From Ancylostoma caninum (taxonomy: Eukaryota > Nematoda > Chromadorea > Rhabditida > Ancylostomatidae): a stretch of 64,000 nt of DNA. The stretch spans positions 331,001 to 395,000 of the forward strand of contig JBAJFG010000011.1 in assembly GCA_037903475.1 (NCBI GenBank), given 5' to 3'. Each line of letters begins with the position of its first letter. Position 1 is the first letter of the stretch. A program made the position numbers and the translations under genes. This document shows positions 46,963-58,515 of this stretch, piece by piece. The notes below the pieces were generated by a model. That model saw only the letters and a program-made list of their open reading frames with translations. It was not told the DNA's origin and ran no database searches.

Positions 46963-47900
46963 GATGCGGGTCCACCGATGGAGAAAGGACCCGCCGTGGC
47001 CCAATGGTGCGGGGAACGCCAGGATGCGGGTCCCACCAATGGAGAAAAGGCCCACTGTGGCCCAGTGGTGTGGGGGATGCCAGGATACGGGTCCACCGAT
47101 GAAGAAAGGGCCCGCCGTGGCCCAGTGCTGTGGGGAACGCCAGGATATGGGTCCACCGATGGAGAAAAAGCCCACCGTGGCCAAATGGTGCGGCGGACGC
47201 CGAGATACGGGTCCACCAATGGAGAAAGGGCCCTCCGTGGCCCAGTGGTGTGGGGGATGCCAGGATACGGGTCCACCGATGGAGAAAGGGCCCGCCGTGG
47301 CCCAGTGGTGTGGGGGATGCCAGGATACGGGTCCACCGATGAAGAAAGGGCCCGCCCAGTGGCCCAGGGGTCCACCGATGAGAAAGGGCCGCCGTGGCCC
47401 AGTGGTGCGGGGAACGCCAGGATACGGGTCCACCGATGAGAAAGGGCCCACCGTGGCCCAGTGGTGTGGGGGATGCCAGGATACAGGTCCACCGATGGAG
47501 AAAGGGCCCACCCCAGTGGTGTGGGGGGATGCCAGGATACGGGTCCACCGATGGAGGAAGGACCCGTCGTAGCATAATGGTGTGGAGAACGTCAGGATAC
47601 GGGTTCACTTTAGTCCGATAGTGTTAAGAATGCCAGGATGCGAACCCGCGCTTGGAGAACGGATCCGGCTTGCCCTAACTGTGAGGAGGGCGCCAGAACA
47701 CGGGCGCTCTGATGGAGGAAGGGCCCGCCGTGGCCCAGTAGTATGGATAACACCAGAATACGGGTCCGCCAATATAGGATTGGTCCGCTGTGACTCAGTA
47801 AAGTGGAGAATACCAGGATATGGTTCAGGCCTAACAGTGAAAATGGCGCCAGAATACGGGTCCACCGATGGAGAAAAGCCCGCTGCGGCCCAGTAGTCTG
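46963..47900. repeat. 60-bp GC-rich minisatellite
   Basis: About 15 units of roughly 60 bp with core CCACCGATGGAGAAAGGGCC and GCCAGGATACGGGT. The first ~10 are well conserved and the right-hand ones degrade. Some units are shortened (47358-47400 and near 47510). As 60 is a multiple of three and the unit lacks stops in several frames, long ORFs (up to 236 codons) arise on both strands; they are repeat artefacts. Inverted, more diverged units form the left arm at about 45340-45740. Confidence 0.9.
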
Positions 47901-48204
47901 GAAAACACTCGGATACGATTTCGCCTTGTCCAATAGTGTGGGGAACGGCAGGATACAGTTCCGCCGATGGAGAACGCGTCTGCGTTAGCCGGGTAGTGAG
48001 GAATACGCACGAATACGCCATACGATGGAGAACGAACTTCTCATGCTCATACTCAACTCATAAGAAGGACTTCATGTTTGGGCCCATTGGAAGATTGGTT
48101 CTGCTTCTTTATAAATTTTCTAGAGATTTGGCAAGTGTGAAGCGTTTGCACATGTCCCAAGTGGCTGCCCCACCCCACTTTCTAGCGTCCCGAAGGGGCG
48201 CTAG

Positions 48205-50945
48205 TATCAATAACTTCTGAAAAGAAACGTTCACAACGAGTCTTTGTCAATGGTGCATGGTTAATTCGATATTGTTCCCAGCCGGAGCTTTTTCGGTCAC
48301 TGCTGTGTTATTGAATTCCTACACGCCCATGTTGTCGGAGCTGTGGCCACAAAAATATTTCCACTTTCTACGAACAACCATAACAACCAGTAACGAAAGA
48401 GCACTTGAATATGTTAGTGGTGAAGTTACTGAGCAAACATTGTTCAAATACGCAGTGTACCCACCGTATTTGCCCACTTTTTCAAATGGAACTTTGAGAT
48501 TTAAGTTGGATTGTTGCTGAAGAAGACAATGTAGCAACCCCTTTTTCTCCCACCCCTCCCCCAAACCCCGTCGCTACAAGGAAATGAACGCAAGCGGATG
48601 TTCCACTGAGGCGTGTTGCCCTTTTTATGTGAATCTCCGTACGACGCAGCTCCAGAACAATTGCGGAAGGCATCCATTTGTTTGACGTGGGCTTTGCATC
48701 GCTGTTGATTCATCATAGCCTATTCTTGAGGTGGGACTGCGTAAGTGTGACATGCATCTTCGTCATCAGAGACTTCGCACGCTGACTGAAAAAATGACCA
48801 CGCTTCCATCCCCCTTCCCTCTGCGTTAAATCTCAAAGGCATTGCTCTATCTTATCTCCCTGCATGGTCCACCAGCAGATCCCGGATTCTAAATCTTGTT
48901 GACCCGGTAGTCACGGCGGTATGTATGGAATATTTCCGGATAGCCTAGAAGCTACCTTCTTATTTATTTATTCAATACACTAGCCATCCCTGGTGTTCCA
49001 AAAGAAAAAAAACTGAGTATTAGGTAAAATATGCGACTGGAATGGCTCTTGTCGCCAGCTTCCCATGATTACAATAGGGATAAAATTTCTAAGTGAGCTA
49101 AGAACGAAACTCTATACACTTTCCTCCATGAGCCGACCTCGCCTTAGCACCTGATGAATGGAGAATATCATCTGCAATAACCGGGCGACCAGCACCCTTA
49201 TGGCATCAAGAACCGAAGCAAATAAGCACTCTCCAAATTAGCTTGGCATTATACAAATCTTTCCACGAGTACTTACGCAATCAGTTCACCTTTTAGGTGC
49301 CAGAAAAAAAAAGAGTGGAATCGATCTTGGTATCGACCCTTCCCCGTTTCCACCATAGCGTAGACACAACTAGCTAATTTAGGATTTAGGGCACGTCAAG
49401 TGCTTGTGGAGGGTGCTCATGGGTAACATAACCAACAATTTCGTGAAGCCGCTCCGGCAGCTACATGTAATTATTGCAGGCGATACTCCCCATTTATTGG
49501 CGGAGAAAGAAGATCCCATCGGGAATTTGCGCAGTTTAACTATCATACGCTTGTCTAGTAAGCCAGAGCCATTAGAAAAAAACGGCAAAATTACTCAAAA
49601 TAGCAAGTTGAAACAAATTTAAGTGTTTTACCCCCCCCCCTCAAAGCTTTGGAGTCTAACAAGTTCGTATGTTTACAAATTTCAAACTTTATGAGCATCT
49701 CTCCCATCCCTATAGCTAGCTTTAATTCGTAACGGTTGAAATCTTGAAAGTAACCGGAAAATATGTATGCAGGCAATTCTATAAGGACGATTTGAGAAGA
49801 ACATACTTTTTTCCAGATTAGGCAAGTGGAATACCACTTTCATCAAAGATAATACCTGGGTAGTTCCAGAAATGCGTTTTATCCGAGCAATAACTCCCAG
49901 CTGTGATAACCGAAACTCTTAGAAACTTCACAGTGTATAACGAGGATGGGATCTTCTTGGAGCACTACTGAGGCATGTGGGGGCGGTACAGAGTGGATAC
50001 GATGTTCTACAGTAGCAGGGCTTGGCTAGAAACCTGGTGCAATTTTCATGAGCAGTTCATCAGCAAACCCCTTCAAATGAAGTCTGGGCAAAAATTTTCT
50101 AGAGAAAAATGAACCGATCACAGAACACCTATAATTCTGTAGAGAGAGGGTTAGGTTTACAGCAAGTTCGGGAGCCGTCTCTTTTATTCCTTGAAGGGTG
50201 CGAGGTAAACTCGGTTGTTTATCCGAGACAAGCAGATTTCCAGGGTGGAGTGAACCTACTGAAGATTACCGTTCTTAACTACGATATTCGCAACATTCGG
50301 CTGGAGGATTTTTCTCTCCCTATTTGAACTAGTCCACCGCCTCCACCGCCCTTTCTTGATAAAATCGTACCCGGAAGGCTCGCTTTTTTTACGACGACGC
50401 TACCTAAAACGAGAATGAGAGAAGAACTGATTGTGGCGCTGCAGTTACAACATGGCGTCCCACATCGCAAGTGTAATTTTGTCACGGCGAACGAGCGCCG
50501 CTGGTCGCAAACAGCGCACAAAAACACGGCTCCATGCACTGTTCAGGAACTGGAGCGTTCTTCTTTCTTCGATTTTTCCTAAATGATATCGCCATCACGA
50601 AAGTGCTCTTTGGAGAGCCGTTTTTCTGCCGCGACTTACGGTAGACTTACGGTATACTGTAGATTTTGTTTTCTCCGACTTGGAACGGAGCGTTATCTCG
50701 GTTGAGACAAAATGTCCTTGAATGTTAGCGAAAAAGCGACGATCGTGCGAGAAATATCTTGTCATCCTACAAATGCAGAATGAAGAGAAGCAGACGTCCA
50801 GTATCTGTTGCACTTGTGCACATGGACCTAGGTCGCTATTTTGGCTAGTAGGGGATAATTCAAGCGTAGTGTGAATGGACAGGAAGAAAACTCAAAGGTA
50901 TGACACAGTTTCGTGTGATAGTGTATCCACCACGAAGGGGAGATA
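48205..50945. other. Intron DNA, no gene seen
   Basis: Part of glutamate-receptor intron 10, between the foldback-like element and the nested antigen gene. It has a 10-base C run at 49631-49640 and unremarkable short ORFs on both strands. No transposon ends recognised. Confidence 0.45.
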
Positions 50946-50951
50946 TTTATT
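50946..50951 (-). terminator. Polyadenylation signal of the SXP/RAL-2 gene
   Basis: AATAAA on the minus strand, 41 bases past the TAA at 50992-50994, a normal distance for a nematode 3' UTR. Confidence 0.65.
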
Positions 50952-50991
50952 TTGCATATTTATCGGTTCATATATACAAAACAACGCCCTC

Positions 50992-51759
50992 TTATCCCTT
51001 CATTGCATTCTCGATTTCATCACGGACTTTTTGTGGAAGACCCTTGAGAACGGCGTCGATCTCGGCTCCCTTCTGTGCATTCGTCTTGGAGGCGTCATTG
51101 GCGATAGCGGTGAGCTTGGCGTCGGCCTGCAACTCGACCGGGTTACGACAAAGTCACGACATTAGGGCACGAAGTCACTTACAGCCTTGGCCTCAGCGCT
51201 GAATTTGGCGACAGCAGCCTGGTGAGCTTGCTCACCCTGTTGCTGGGCGGCTTTCACCTCACTCTCGAAGGCATTGAATGCGCTCTGAAATGAACAACGT
51301 CTTCTGGCAGAATACGTCTTGGTCCGCCTACGGTAGAACCAAAATTTTGTGAGAACAGCAGAGCAGAAATGTTACAATACACCAAGAAGGGAAAAAACCT
51401 TAGGCAAATCTAGCTAGCGGCAAAGTATGAGATCTGAAGAAGGGAACTAACCTGGATGTCCTGGCTCTGCTTTCCGATCCATCCCTTGACCTTAGCGTCG
51501 ATCTGGGCATCAGTCAAACCTCCAGCATCGGCGAAAAGAGCGTCGAATTCCTTCACCTTCTCGGGGGGAGCCTAAAACTATGCAGCTCTAACCAGTGCTC
51601 AAACACAGTTCCGAGGGAATCGTTGGAATCCAGTGAAATAGAAAATTCTTTAAACGGCGGTATCATACTGACACTCTTCAGGAAAGGAGGGGGTCCTTCG
51701 GGTCCACCCTGAGCGAGGCAGATCGCAGCTAAGCAGGCTAGGGCGACGAGTTTGAGCAT
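50992..51759 (-). CDS. SXP/RAL-2 (DUF148) family secreted antigen
   Basis: Four exons on the minus strand: 51673-51759, 51452-51571, 51183-51284, 50992-51126. All junctions are phase 0 with AG acceptors and GT donors, giving 147 residues. MLKLVALACLAAICLAQG is a signal peptide. The mature protein is the helical, Ala/Lys/Gln-rich SXP/RAL-2 domain: KVKEFDALFADAGGLTDAQI, KVKGWIGKQSQDIQ, AFNAFESEVKAAQQQ, KLTAIANDASKTNAQKGAEI and LKGLPQKVRDEIENAMKG. Members are small secreted, often abundant immunodominant nematode proteins; some related Anisakis proteins bind metal ions. Length and layout are complete and typical. The gene lies antisense within intron 10 of the glutamate-receptor gene, with its own TATA box and AATAAA signal, so it should be transcribed independently. 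Exons are clearly more GC-rich than the surrounding intron. Confidence 0.95.
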
Positions 51760-51795
51760 GACTGCGTAGGCTGCCCGCTGCAGTGCCGCGGCAGC

Positions 51796-51803
51796 CTTTT
51801 ATA
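51796..51803 (-). promoter_or_regulatory. TATA box of the SXP/RAL-2 gene
   Basis: TATAAAAG (context GGGTATAAAAGGCTGCC) on the minus strand, 36 bases before the ATG at 51759. A canonical TATA box this close implies a very short 5' UTR and a strong focused promoter, as expected for an abundant secreted protein. Confidence 0.75.
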
Positions 51804-52611
51804 CCCGAGACTGTCTGAAACAGGTTCTTTAGCCCTATAGAAGACGCATCGCACTATTCGCTTAATTGTTACGTTTTGGAGCCGAAAAAGATATGACATC
51901 AGAACTGTGACTGTTGGCCCACACGCTGTGAACCGCTGCGGTTCCACGAAAAACATTCTCGCCCCCGTATTGGACCATTTACTTTCACTGCAGGGTTTCA
52001 TTCGTTGTTAGCTGCCCCTCTTTGGGAAGGGATTTCTGCAAAGGATAGTTGCAAGAACGTAAAGAAAAGGAAAAATTACTGGATTTGATAGGATTTCTTC
52101 TGAAAAAAGGTTGTTTTTCGTGTACCACCCTCTTTGCACTTTTCTCCCATACTCAATGAGCATCGTGCTGGGACCTATGAAAGTTCTCGAGATGGACATA
52201 TTTTTTTATTTTTGGGAATTTTTTTTCATGAAAAATCTGGTTTGTGCTGCTATCTTCACAATAACTTGTTACCTCTGAATGACCTATCGCATGTACAAAG
52301 TGTAGCCATTTTAGCGTGGAAAATCTTCCTCTTTGGAATGACGTGTAAACCAATACCTATTTGGCAAGGTTCGCGCATAGCACTACTAATCCTGATCCTT
52401 TCGCTACTAGCACTGCACCACCACGGTCCTGGCTCAAATACGTCAATTTTTTTGCGAAAATTTCACAACAGAGACCAAATAATCTTGCATAATTTGTCGA
52501 ATCCACCGCATTCGTGCACGGACCACTTTTTATATTACGCCCCAAAAATTTTTTTTATATTATGCCTGAATATCACTGTAAGACTTTGTTAACCGTAATG
52601 AACTTTTCATT

Positions 52612-53990
52612 TTGTCCGGAGAGATTCATGAATTTTCAAGGGAAAATAATGGTCTACCCGCTACTCTGAAATGGGTTAGTTACCCTGGTAAGAATGACAC
52701 AGTCAAAGCGATCTGTAATCTGTCTCCTGCAGTGATAACAAGTAATGCCGAAGGTAGCTGGATACATCACGTTTGCTTGGAAAAATTTGCCCATTCTGGA
52801 TAAGCAGGTAGCTTAAAACTTTTCTAGGAACGTCATAGGTTCCAGCGCAGGTCCAGTTGGTGATAGGAAATTGGCGCTGGCTAGGATACATTGTACGGAT
52901 TTCCTCTATTTCGTCTTCCCGTTCGGAAAGGATATGATCACCCCTGGCCCCACCATAAGTCCATTCTCTCAAATGAGAACCTTATCCGTATTCAGATGGA
53001 CCAGAATTTTTCTACAATAAACAATCACTCCCAAAAGATGAGAGAGCGGTTATTTCCGGTTTCTCACGACTGAGGGACAACTTAATTCGTTTATTTTCAG
53101 TAAACTCGGAATGCAATTTATTTTTGAGTTAATATACTAACTATCACTTGTTGAATTAGTGTTCAACCTGTATGACTCAGTGATTCTCTTTCAAATGTCT
53201 GTTTGTTCTCTGTGCACATATCAGAGTAGCACTGTGACGAGCACCACTGTGACAGCAAATGTTGCCGATTTCTGGAAATTTTGCTGAAAGATGTTTCTCG
53301 TGGTTGTGTCCGAATATGGGAAAAGAATCGTAGAACCATGTATGGAAAGTTCTCGCATTTCTTCCGTAACCCTCCACGCATTTACACTTTTTACAATGTA
53401 TTCACGTTACGGTGGGCTTTGCGCGGAACGTAAACTACGATTGATGACATGACCCCAGGCGCTCTCCCATATGGGTGTTTTCGCAGGGGTAGGAGTTCCA
53501 GGGCGACGTCTGATTTCGACAAGACTTCTTAATTTTGTGATTCGTCTCCTGTAAACTTGTTCCGCTGCGGTGTACACTGTTATACAATGATGTTTCAAAC
53601 CACTCTAAGAACTAATCTTATTCAGACTTCTGCTGTCTGTTTACATTTCGGTGTGCACTGTGGCCGGCAATGACACCTCCGTGGAGAACTCGAATGGAAG
53701 ACAAACAGCAACCACCTCTGAGAGCTCAAAAATCTGAGCATCGCTGTCGTGGAATGTTCCCGGATGTGATGTCACTTTCGTATTTCCTTGAAATGGACGA
53801 TTTTTCCAAGAAAGCAGTAGAAATGCTCCGTAGAGAATGGTCGAATGGTTTCAGCTCGGCGCCGCAAGTAGCGATAGAAACGATGAAATCCCGATTTTTG
53901 CCCGGGAAACTCGTCCACTCTGGATGAGCGCGAGGCTCAGAGTCTTTCCCGGAGTAATCGTGGATGCCACTGCTGCTCACCTTCCTTTTA
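52612..53990. repeat. Diverged inverted pair with matching ORFs
   Basis: The plus-strand frame at 52612-52803 and the minus-strand frame at 53990-53726 line up: MSGEIHEFSRENNG with MSSSGIHDYSGKDSE, WVSYPGKN with WTSFPGKN, and CLEKF with FLEKS. The DNA also matches locally, as in CTTGGAAAAAT followed by CCATT. Several changes are conservative (E/D, F/Y). The pair is an old inverted duplication about 0.9 kb apart; whether either copy codes is unknown. The antisense frame of the second copy reads LSYFLEMDDFSKKAVEMLRR. Confidence 0.4.
53022..53115. repeat. Short dispersed repeat (partner at 58423-58515)
   Basis: GGTTATTTCCGGTTTCTCAC, then GACTGAGG and TTAATTCGT, recurs about 75% identical in the same orientation at 58423-58515. 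No TIRs or ORF. Class unknown. Confidence 0.6.
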
Positions 53991-56365
53991 TGGCACCCCT
54001 AGAGAGCTTCCACTGCTGGTGAATCTATGAAGCGGTTGTCTCGCTTGTTTTTCTTCCCTACGGACAAACCAAAGGGGAGGTGTCCTCTGTGTTTACAATG
54101 TTTACACCTGCTGCCAGCAACATGACAGCGTGAAGAGGATCAGTGGCTGGGAACTTGTGTGTTTGTCGTGTAGGGATCGGCGACGGGGCGACCTTGGCCG
54201 GGTCTTATTTTGTTAAGCGCCTTTACACGCGTTCTTCGTGAAGCTGCTGCTAGGCGGTGTAATCGCTGGGCTTTGCTTCTTTGACACATTGTGGTGGTGG
54301 AACAGGACCAGACCGATTTCTGTGCCGCTGGACACTGTGGCGCAGGGTCAGAATTTCATACTGTTTCTGTTGTTTCTGTTCGAGAATCGGACATAATTGA
54401 TGTTGCTGGTGGGCTGTGGATGGCTGGAAGTGGAACGGGGTCGACTCTGTCCGTTTTTGTTTTCCAAAGTTTCGACTTTGCATCGATCGTTGTTCATCGC
54501 CGCGGATCGTGCGGTCACGTTCAGCTCCGAGAAAATCGTAGCCCTGACTCATACATAATAACACGCTGTAGGTGGCGTCATCGGCGAATTGGAAGCGCAA
54601 TTTGCCCAACTGCGTTCATGAGCAGGACAATCTAACACATCGTTCGTTTACCATTCCCTGCCCCTCGCTGTGGCGACGCTAAAAGGACCGGTTGTTTCTT
54701 CTTTGCTCAGCCTGCTCTGTTGTTTGGTCGATTGCCGCCGATATCACGCGAATATTAAGCAAAACCGAACCAAATGTTTGTTACCACCTGACGAGAAGGC
54801 ATGAAGAGGCGCAGAGAATCGTCTCGAATAAACATTTTTCACTACCGAGTTTCTTTAAAATCAAACAACAGACAACAACTATTCGAGAAAATTCTCTCCC
54901 ACTGCATCATTAAAAGTCGGTGGACTATGGGTCAAGGAAGGATGGTTGTTTCTAGGGACCACTAGATCCTCAAGCACAAAGCCCCCCTTGTCTAGAAGTG
55001 ATAATCTTGTTTTTTTTGTTTACCTGAGGCCTTCCTCACCTTTTTATGAGCCAACTTGGTCGTGAGAGAATCAGCTCAACAGAATATAACACAAGAATTA
55101 ATATGAGATCAGATTGGGAATGATCACCCACATTCTATCAGAAATTCTCAAGGAAAATAGTAAGAAAATGAGATTAAGCTACAACCCATCTGAGAAGTTC
55201 TAGCTTTAATCAGGTCAGGCTGAACTCTAGAGGTCAAACTTTGTTATAAATCGATGCTTATCTGCTTTTTTTTACTTTTAAAGGTTTATTTTCCCCACAA
55301 CTTTAGGTGATTGTTTTATTTTGGTTGACGTAAATTGTTCCTTGACACGTTGTGTTAGCCAATTCTTTCTCCGACTAATCATCGGTCCAGTAATAACATT
55401 TCTGTGAAATAAACATAGCACGAATCGTGATGGAGTGCTTTTACTATTGCTATTCCGCAGTTCATCCCTATTTATGATTTATGATATTTATTTATTTTCT
55501 GTGCACAACACGGTGCCCAAAATAGAAGAGAATGGCTAAAGGCAATGACCTACCAAGCAGTCTGAATTATCATGTAAGGACCTTCTATAATAAAAGATAG
55601 AGCCAGTACCTTGTAGTTATCTAAATAGGAAGCTGAGGTAACTTTGGCCAAAGTCCGCATTCCAAATTGGCAGGGCTGTATATAATCATTCATTACCATG
55701 GTATAAAACAAGTTAATATTATTACTTTTCCTGGCAATCCCTTTCATTTTGAAAATCTGAATAATTGCTTTCATTCTGAAGTGATTGATACATTTCTTGG
55801 TTTGTATTGGACTATGGTTTTTATATAGAGTTTGAAGCTTGTCATAATTTGCAGGACAAATTACATAGTATCAAACATTACACAACCCAAATCTGTGGAA
55901 GATTTGCTGTTCGCGAAAGAAATCTGTGTGATGACAGCCTCAGTGATTATGCTATTCCAATTCAATGAACTATTGTGTGTCTACCATGGTTTTCTGCTGA
56001 AGATTTAAAGAGTCTGCGTTCTATTCAACATTCGAACATTGTCCTATTACACTAATTTTTTTCTAAAAGTGATTGACACAACAGAAGATAGAATCCTAAA
56101 TCAAACATCAGCGTGCACAACACGTTCCACCGTCTTCTTCTTCAATCTAAAATGATGGGATAATCCACATCGTTCTACCCAAGCCTAGTGAACTTTGATG
56201 ACCATTAAACCCTTTCTCGCACCAGAACCGGCCGGCGTCACACTCTGCGCTTTGTTAAGGTGAAAATTGATATATCTTTTGGTGCAACCCTTGTTCGGTT
56301 GACTTTTTGATCATCAATCATGTTTAGTGGTACTTCAGAACGAATAATCAAACACTGCATTTCAG

Positions 56366-56491
56366 CTCGGAAATTGGTCCGAACGGACCGGCTGGCTGTT
56401 CGACAGCCGCTACGCAAACAAATGGGAGTTCGACATCGATCCTGAAGCCGATGATCTGGCCGGCTTGCACCTTCGTGTGGTGGTTTACCTG
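56366..56491 (+). CDS. Ionotropic glutamate receptor, exon 11
   Basis: Acceptor GCATTTCAG, donor GTGAGC, 42 codons, phase 0 on both sides, continuing the frame from 41847. It encodes LGNWSERTGWLFDSRYANKW and ends LAGLHLRVVVYL. The pattern G-W, then GL-L-VV-YL (followed in the family by EEPFV) is the junction between the amino-terminal domain and lobe S1 of the ligand-binding domain. With the ten upstream exons the model totals 383 codons. S1, the pore loop, M1-M4 and S2 are not seen in the remaining 7.5 kb, so either intron 11 runs past the window or the gene is truncated. Confidence 0.88.
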
Positions 56492-57291
56492 GTGAGCAAA
56501 CGTTTTTCCGGGCAATTGCAGAGCGGGACAGTCTCGTTGATGGCGCAGCGTTGACTCACGGGTGGTCTGGGATTAGTCCCGCAGGAAAACTTCTTGGAAG
56601 ACGCCTGCGCACTGTTGCAGCTACGGTGATTCAATGGGTGATGTGGAGATACATCAAAAATCTATGCTTTGTAAACATCCTGGAGAATAAGACATCGATA
56701 TGTGGGACTCAAAAAGTGAAGAGATATCGGATCTGTTCCAAACTTGAAGGCGGAACATCGGTTCTAAAAAATTCAATTCGAAACTTGATAGGCTTGGATA
56801 GCTACTTGGAGACTAGCTGAACAGTTTCCGAAAATGACCACTTTTGTCCGGATACCTCAATTTTCACCTTTGAGAACCTTTGGAAAGAATCGATGTGATC
56901 TTTTGCGATGAAATGTTGCTTCTGGACATGCCACACTAGGAAAATGCTTAGTGGCATTGTCTGGATAAGATGATCGACATACAGTTTCCGCGCTTTCCAT
57001 GAGGTTGTTGCCTGTACGTCATACGACCGGAAATTATGAAGGTTTTTGAGCTGAACTCCTGGTTTTAAGGAAAAAATCCCTACGGTTATGGTACTGGGGT
57101 CCTGATCACATACTGTTGCCACCACTGATGGCTTCTATGTACACAACTACAACACTTAACGTAACAATGCAACGATAATACGGCGACAACAGATCTCTTC
57201 CAGTCTTTCATCGTTATTTGCGTTCGCTTAAGGTGAACGTAAACTTTAGCATAAATAGTATCGTGCAAATGTCGGAAAAGGATAGGGGAAT

Positions 57292-57790
57292 TTGAATCAG
57301 AGTACGACAACGTTCCCCTCTGGCATCACATGTTTTCAGATACTCTGCTGGTATTCTATTTTCAGAATGGTGCAGAATATTTGTAGAGCTTATACAACTA
57401 AGAGTCCTTCCGTTCTTTTTCGTACTTTTAAAACATATGTCAGACCCATCTTTGAGTATGGTACAGTCATATTTTGTCCTCATAGTCGATAAATTACTCA
57501 TAAATTGGAAAATGTTCAAAACAATTTCACGAGAAAGCTAATAATTAGAGTCCTCGGATATAGTTGTGAGGGAATTCCTTCTTCTAAGGGAAGGAACGCC
57601 AACTGCAAGCTGCCCCCTCTCGCCCAAAGGAAGGAGACGATTTGATCTCATTACTTACTGCAAGCTACTTGATGGGATCTGTGGTGTTCAACCAAGCATA
57701 TTAAGTACTGCCAGAGTTAGTTGTTGGTGTGTTGATTTTTTTTTTGATTTTTCAAGCACGTCCGTGTGAGGTGATAAACGAAAATGTAAG
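57292..57790 (+). mobile_element. LINE (non-LTR) reverse-transcriptase C-terminal remnant
   Basis: Reading frames with stops encode LFRTFKTYVRPIFEYGTVIF, then HKLENVQNNFTRKL and later RFDLITYCKLLDGICGVQPS. The order (TYVRP-LEY--V-WSP, LE-VQ--FTK-L, then L---YKIL-G) is the region downstream of the RT palm in jockey/CR1-type LINEs. Stops and frame shifts show decay. The 3' end abuts the TTGATTTTTTTTTTGATTTT repeat at 57731. It lies about 0.8 kb past exon 11, within what is probably intron 11 of the glutamate-receptor gene. Confidence 0.75.
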
Positions 57791-58223
57791 AGAAGAAAGG
57801 GTCAACTAGTTGCTAGGGCTCGCAAAAGTTGTGGGTCACATTTTTCACCAATCGTGCCAGTTCTGCTTTCCTAGCGCTTAACAAAAAAGTTCCGGTCCCT
57901 CCGAGATTAGGTTCTTTTGAGAACATAATAGATAAATACCTAAATTCGTGATGTTATTTCGTAGTTTTATTCGTTTTTCAGGTTCTCTATCATTTTAATG
58001 CTATTTGTATGTATTTTCTTGGTATATTTGCAAATTTGTGTATGATTTTGGAGAAGACTTGTTAATCTTTATTTGTTTTCAAAAAGGCTCCACTCTTATG
58101 TAAAATGTTTTAGTGGCTTTTTATTTCTTTCCATTTCCCTGTCGTTGAGTTTTTTTTTTGATTTTTCAAGCACACCTGTGTGAAGTGATAAAGGAAAATG
58201 TAAGAGGAGAAAGGGTCAACAAG
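57731..58223. repeat. Direct repeat of ~80 bp, 414 bp apart
   Basis: TTTTTGATTTTTCAAGCAC and the following ~50 bases, ending GAGAAAGGGTCAAC, occur at 57731-57810 and 58145-58223 with about seven differences. The first copy overlaps the LINE remnant's tail, so these may be 3' ends of two insertions of one family or a small duplication. Confidence 0.75.
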
Positions 58224-58515
58224 TACAATGATCGGTGGTCACCACTGCGGTCTACTTCTGAGACTTCCATTCACATTTGTTGATTCCGTGTGAGCCCTGT
58301 ATAGTTAATGACCAGGGTCAACTAGTCTTCAAATGAGGTTCTAGCTTCGCAAATGAGTCCGGATGCGAGTTTATCACTGCTATGTAGATGAGTTCGTGGT
58401 CATTCTTTCGATGCGCCTAAATAAGCAGCAACTCCCAGTGGATGAATGAACGATTATTTCCGGTTTCTGATGACTAGGTGACGGAATTAATTCGTCTACA
58501 TTCAGTGGATTGTGA

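Larger units (their letters stand above)
45237..48204. mobile_element. Foldback-like element with inverted minisatellite arms
   Basis: The ends are ~41-bp inverted repeats: left 45237-45278 and right 48164-48204, each CTAGCGCCCCTTCGGGACGC followed by TAGAAAGTGGGG, with one length difference. The outermost 23 bases are themselves palindromic (CTAGCG with CGCTAG), so each terminus can form a hairpin. Inward, the left arm (about 45340-45740) and right arm (about 46963-47900) carry the same ~60-bp minisatellite in opposite orientation, around a ~1.2-kb unique centre. This plan recalls Foldback/Galileo-type elements (known class), but no transposase is present and no target duplication is evident. 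It lies in intron 10 of the glutamate receptor. Confidence 0.75.
51804..56365. other. Rest of glutamate-receptor intron 10
   Basis: Contains a diverged inverted pair (52612-52803 and 53726-53990), a short repeat shared with 58.4 kb (53022-53115), and a GC-richer block at 54250-54640 where both strands are open for about 115 codons (minus strand SQGYDFLGAERDRTIRGDEQ, Gln-rich). None can be joined into a supported gene. Confidence 0.4.

Noticed and set aside
46963..47600. CRISPR-like regularly spaced repeat
   Set aside because: Units are contiguous with no unique spacers, and the genome is eukaryotic. It is a minisatellite.
46898..47608. 236-codon minus-strand ORF, longest in the window
   Set aside because: Arises from a 60-bp minisatellite whose length is a multiple of three. 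Overlapping ORFs in other frames on both strands are equally long, and the peptide is just the repeat.
52134..52592. 152-codon plus-strand ORF in receptor intron 10
   Set aside because: AT-rich, low-complexity translation, overlapped by antisense ORFs; no domain, signal or splice context.
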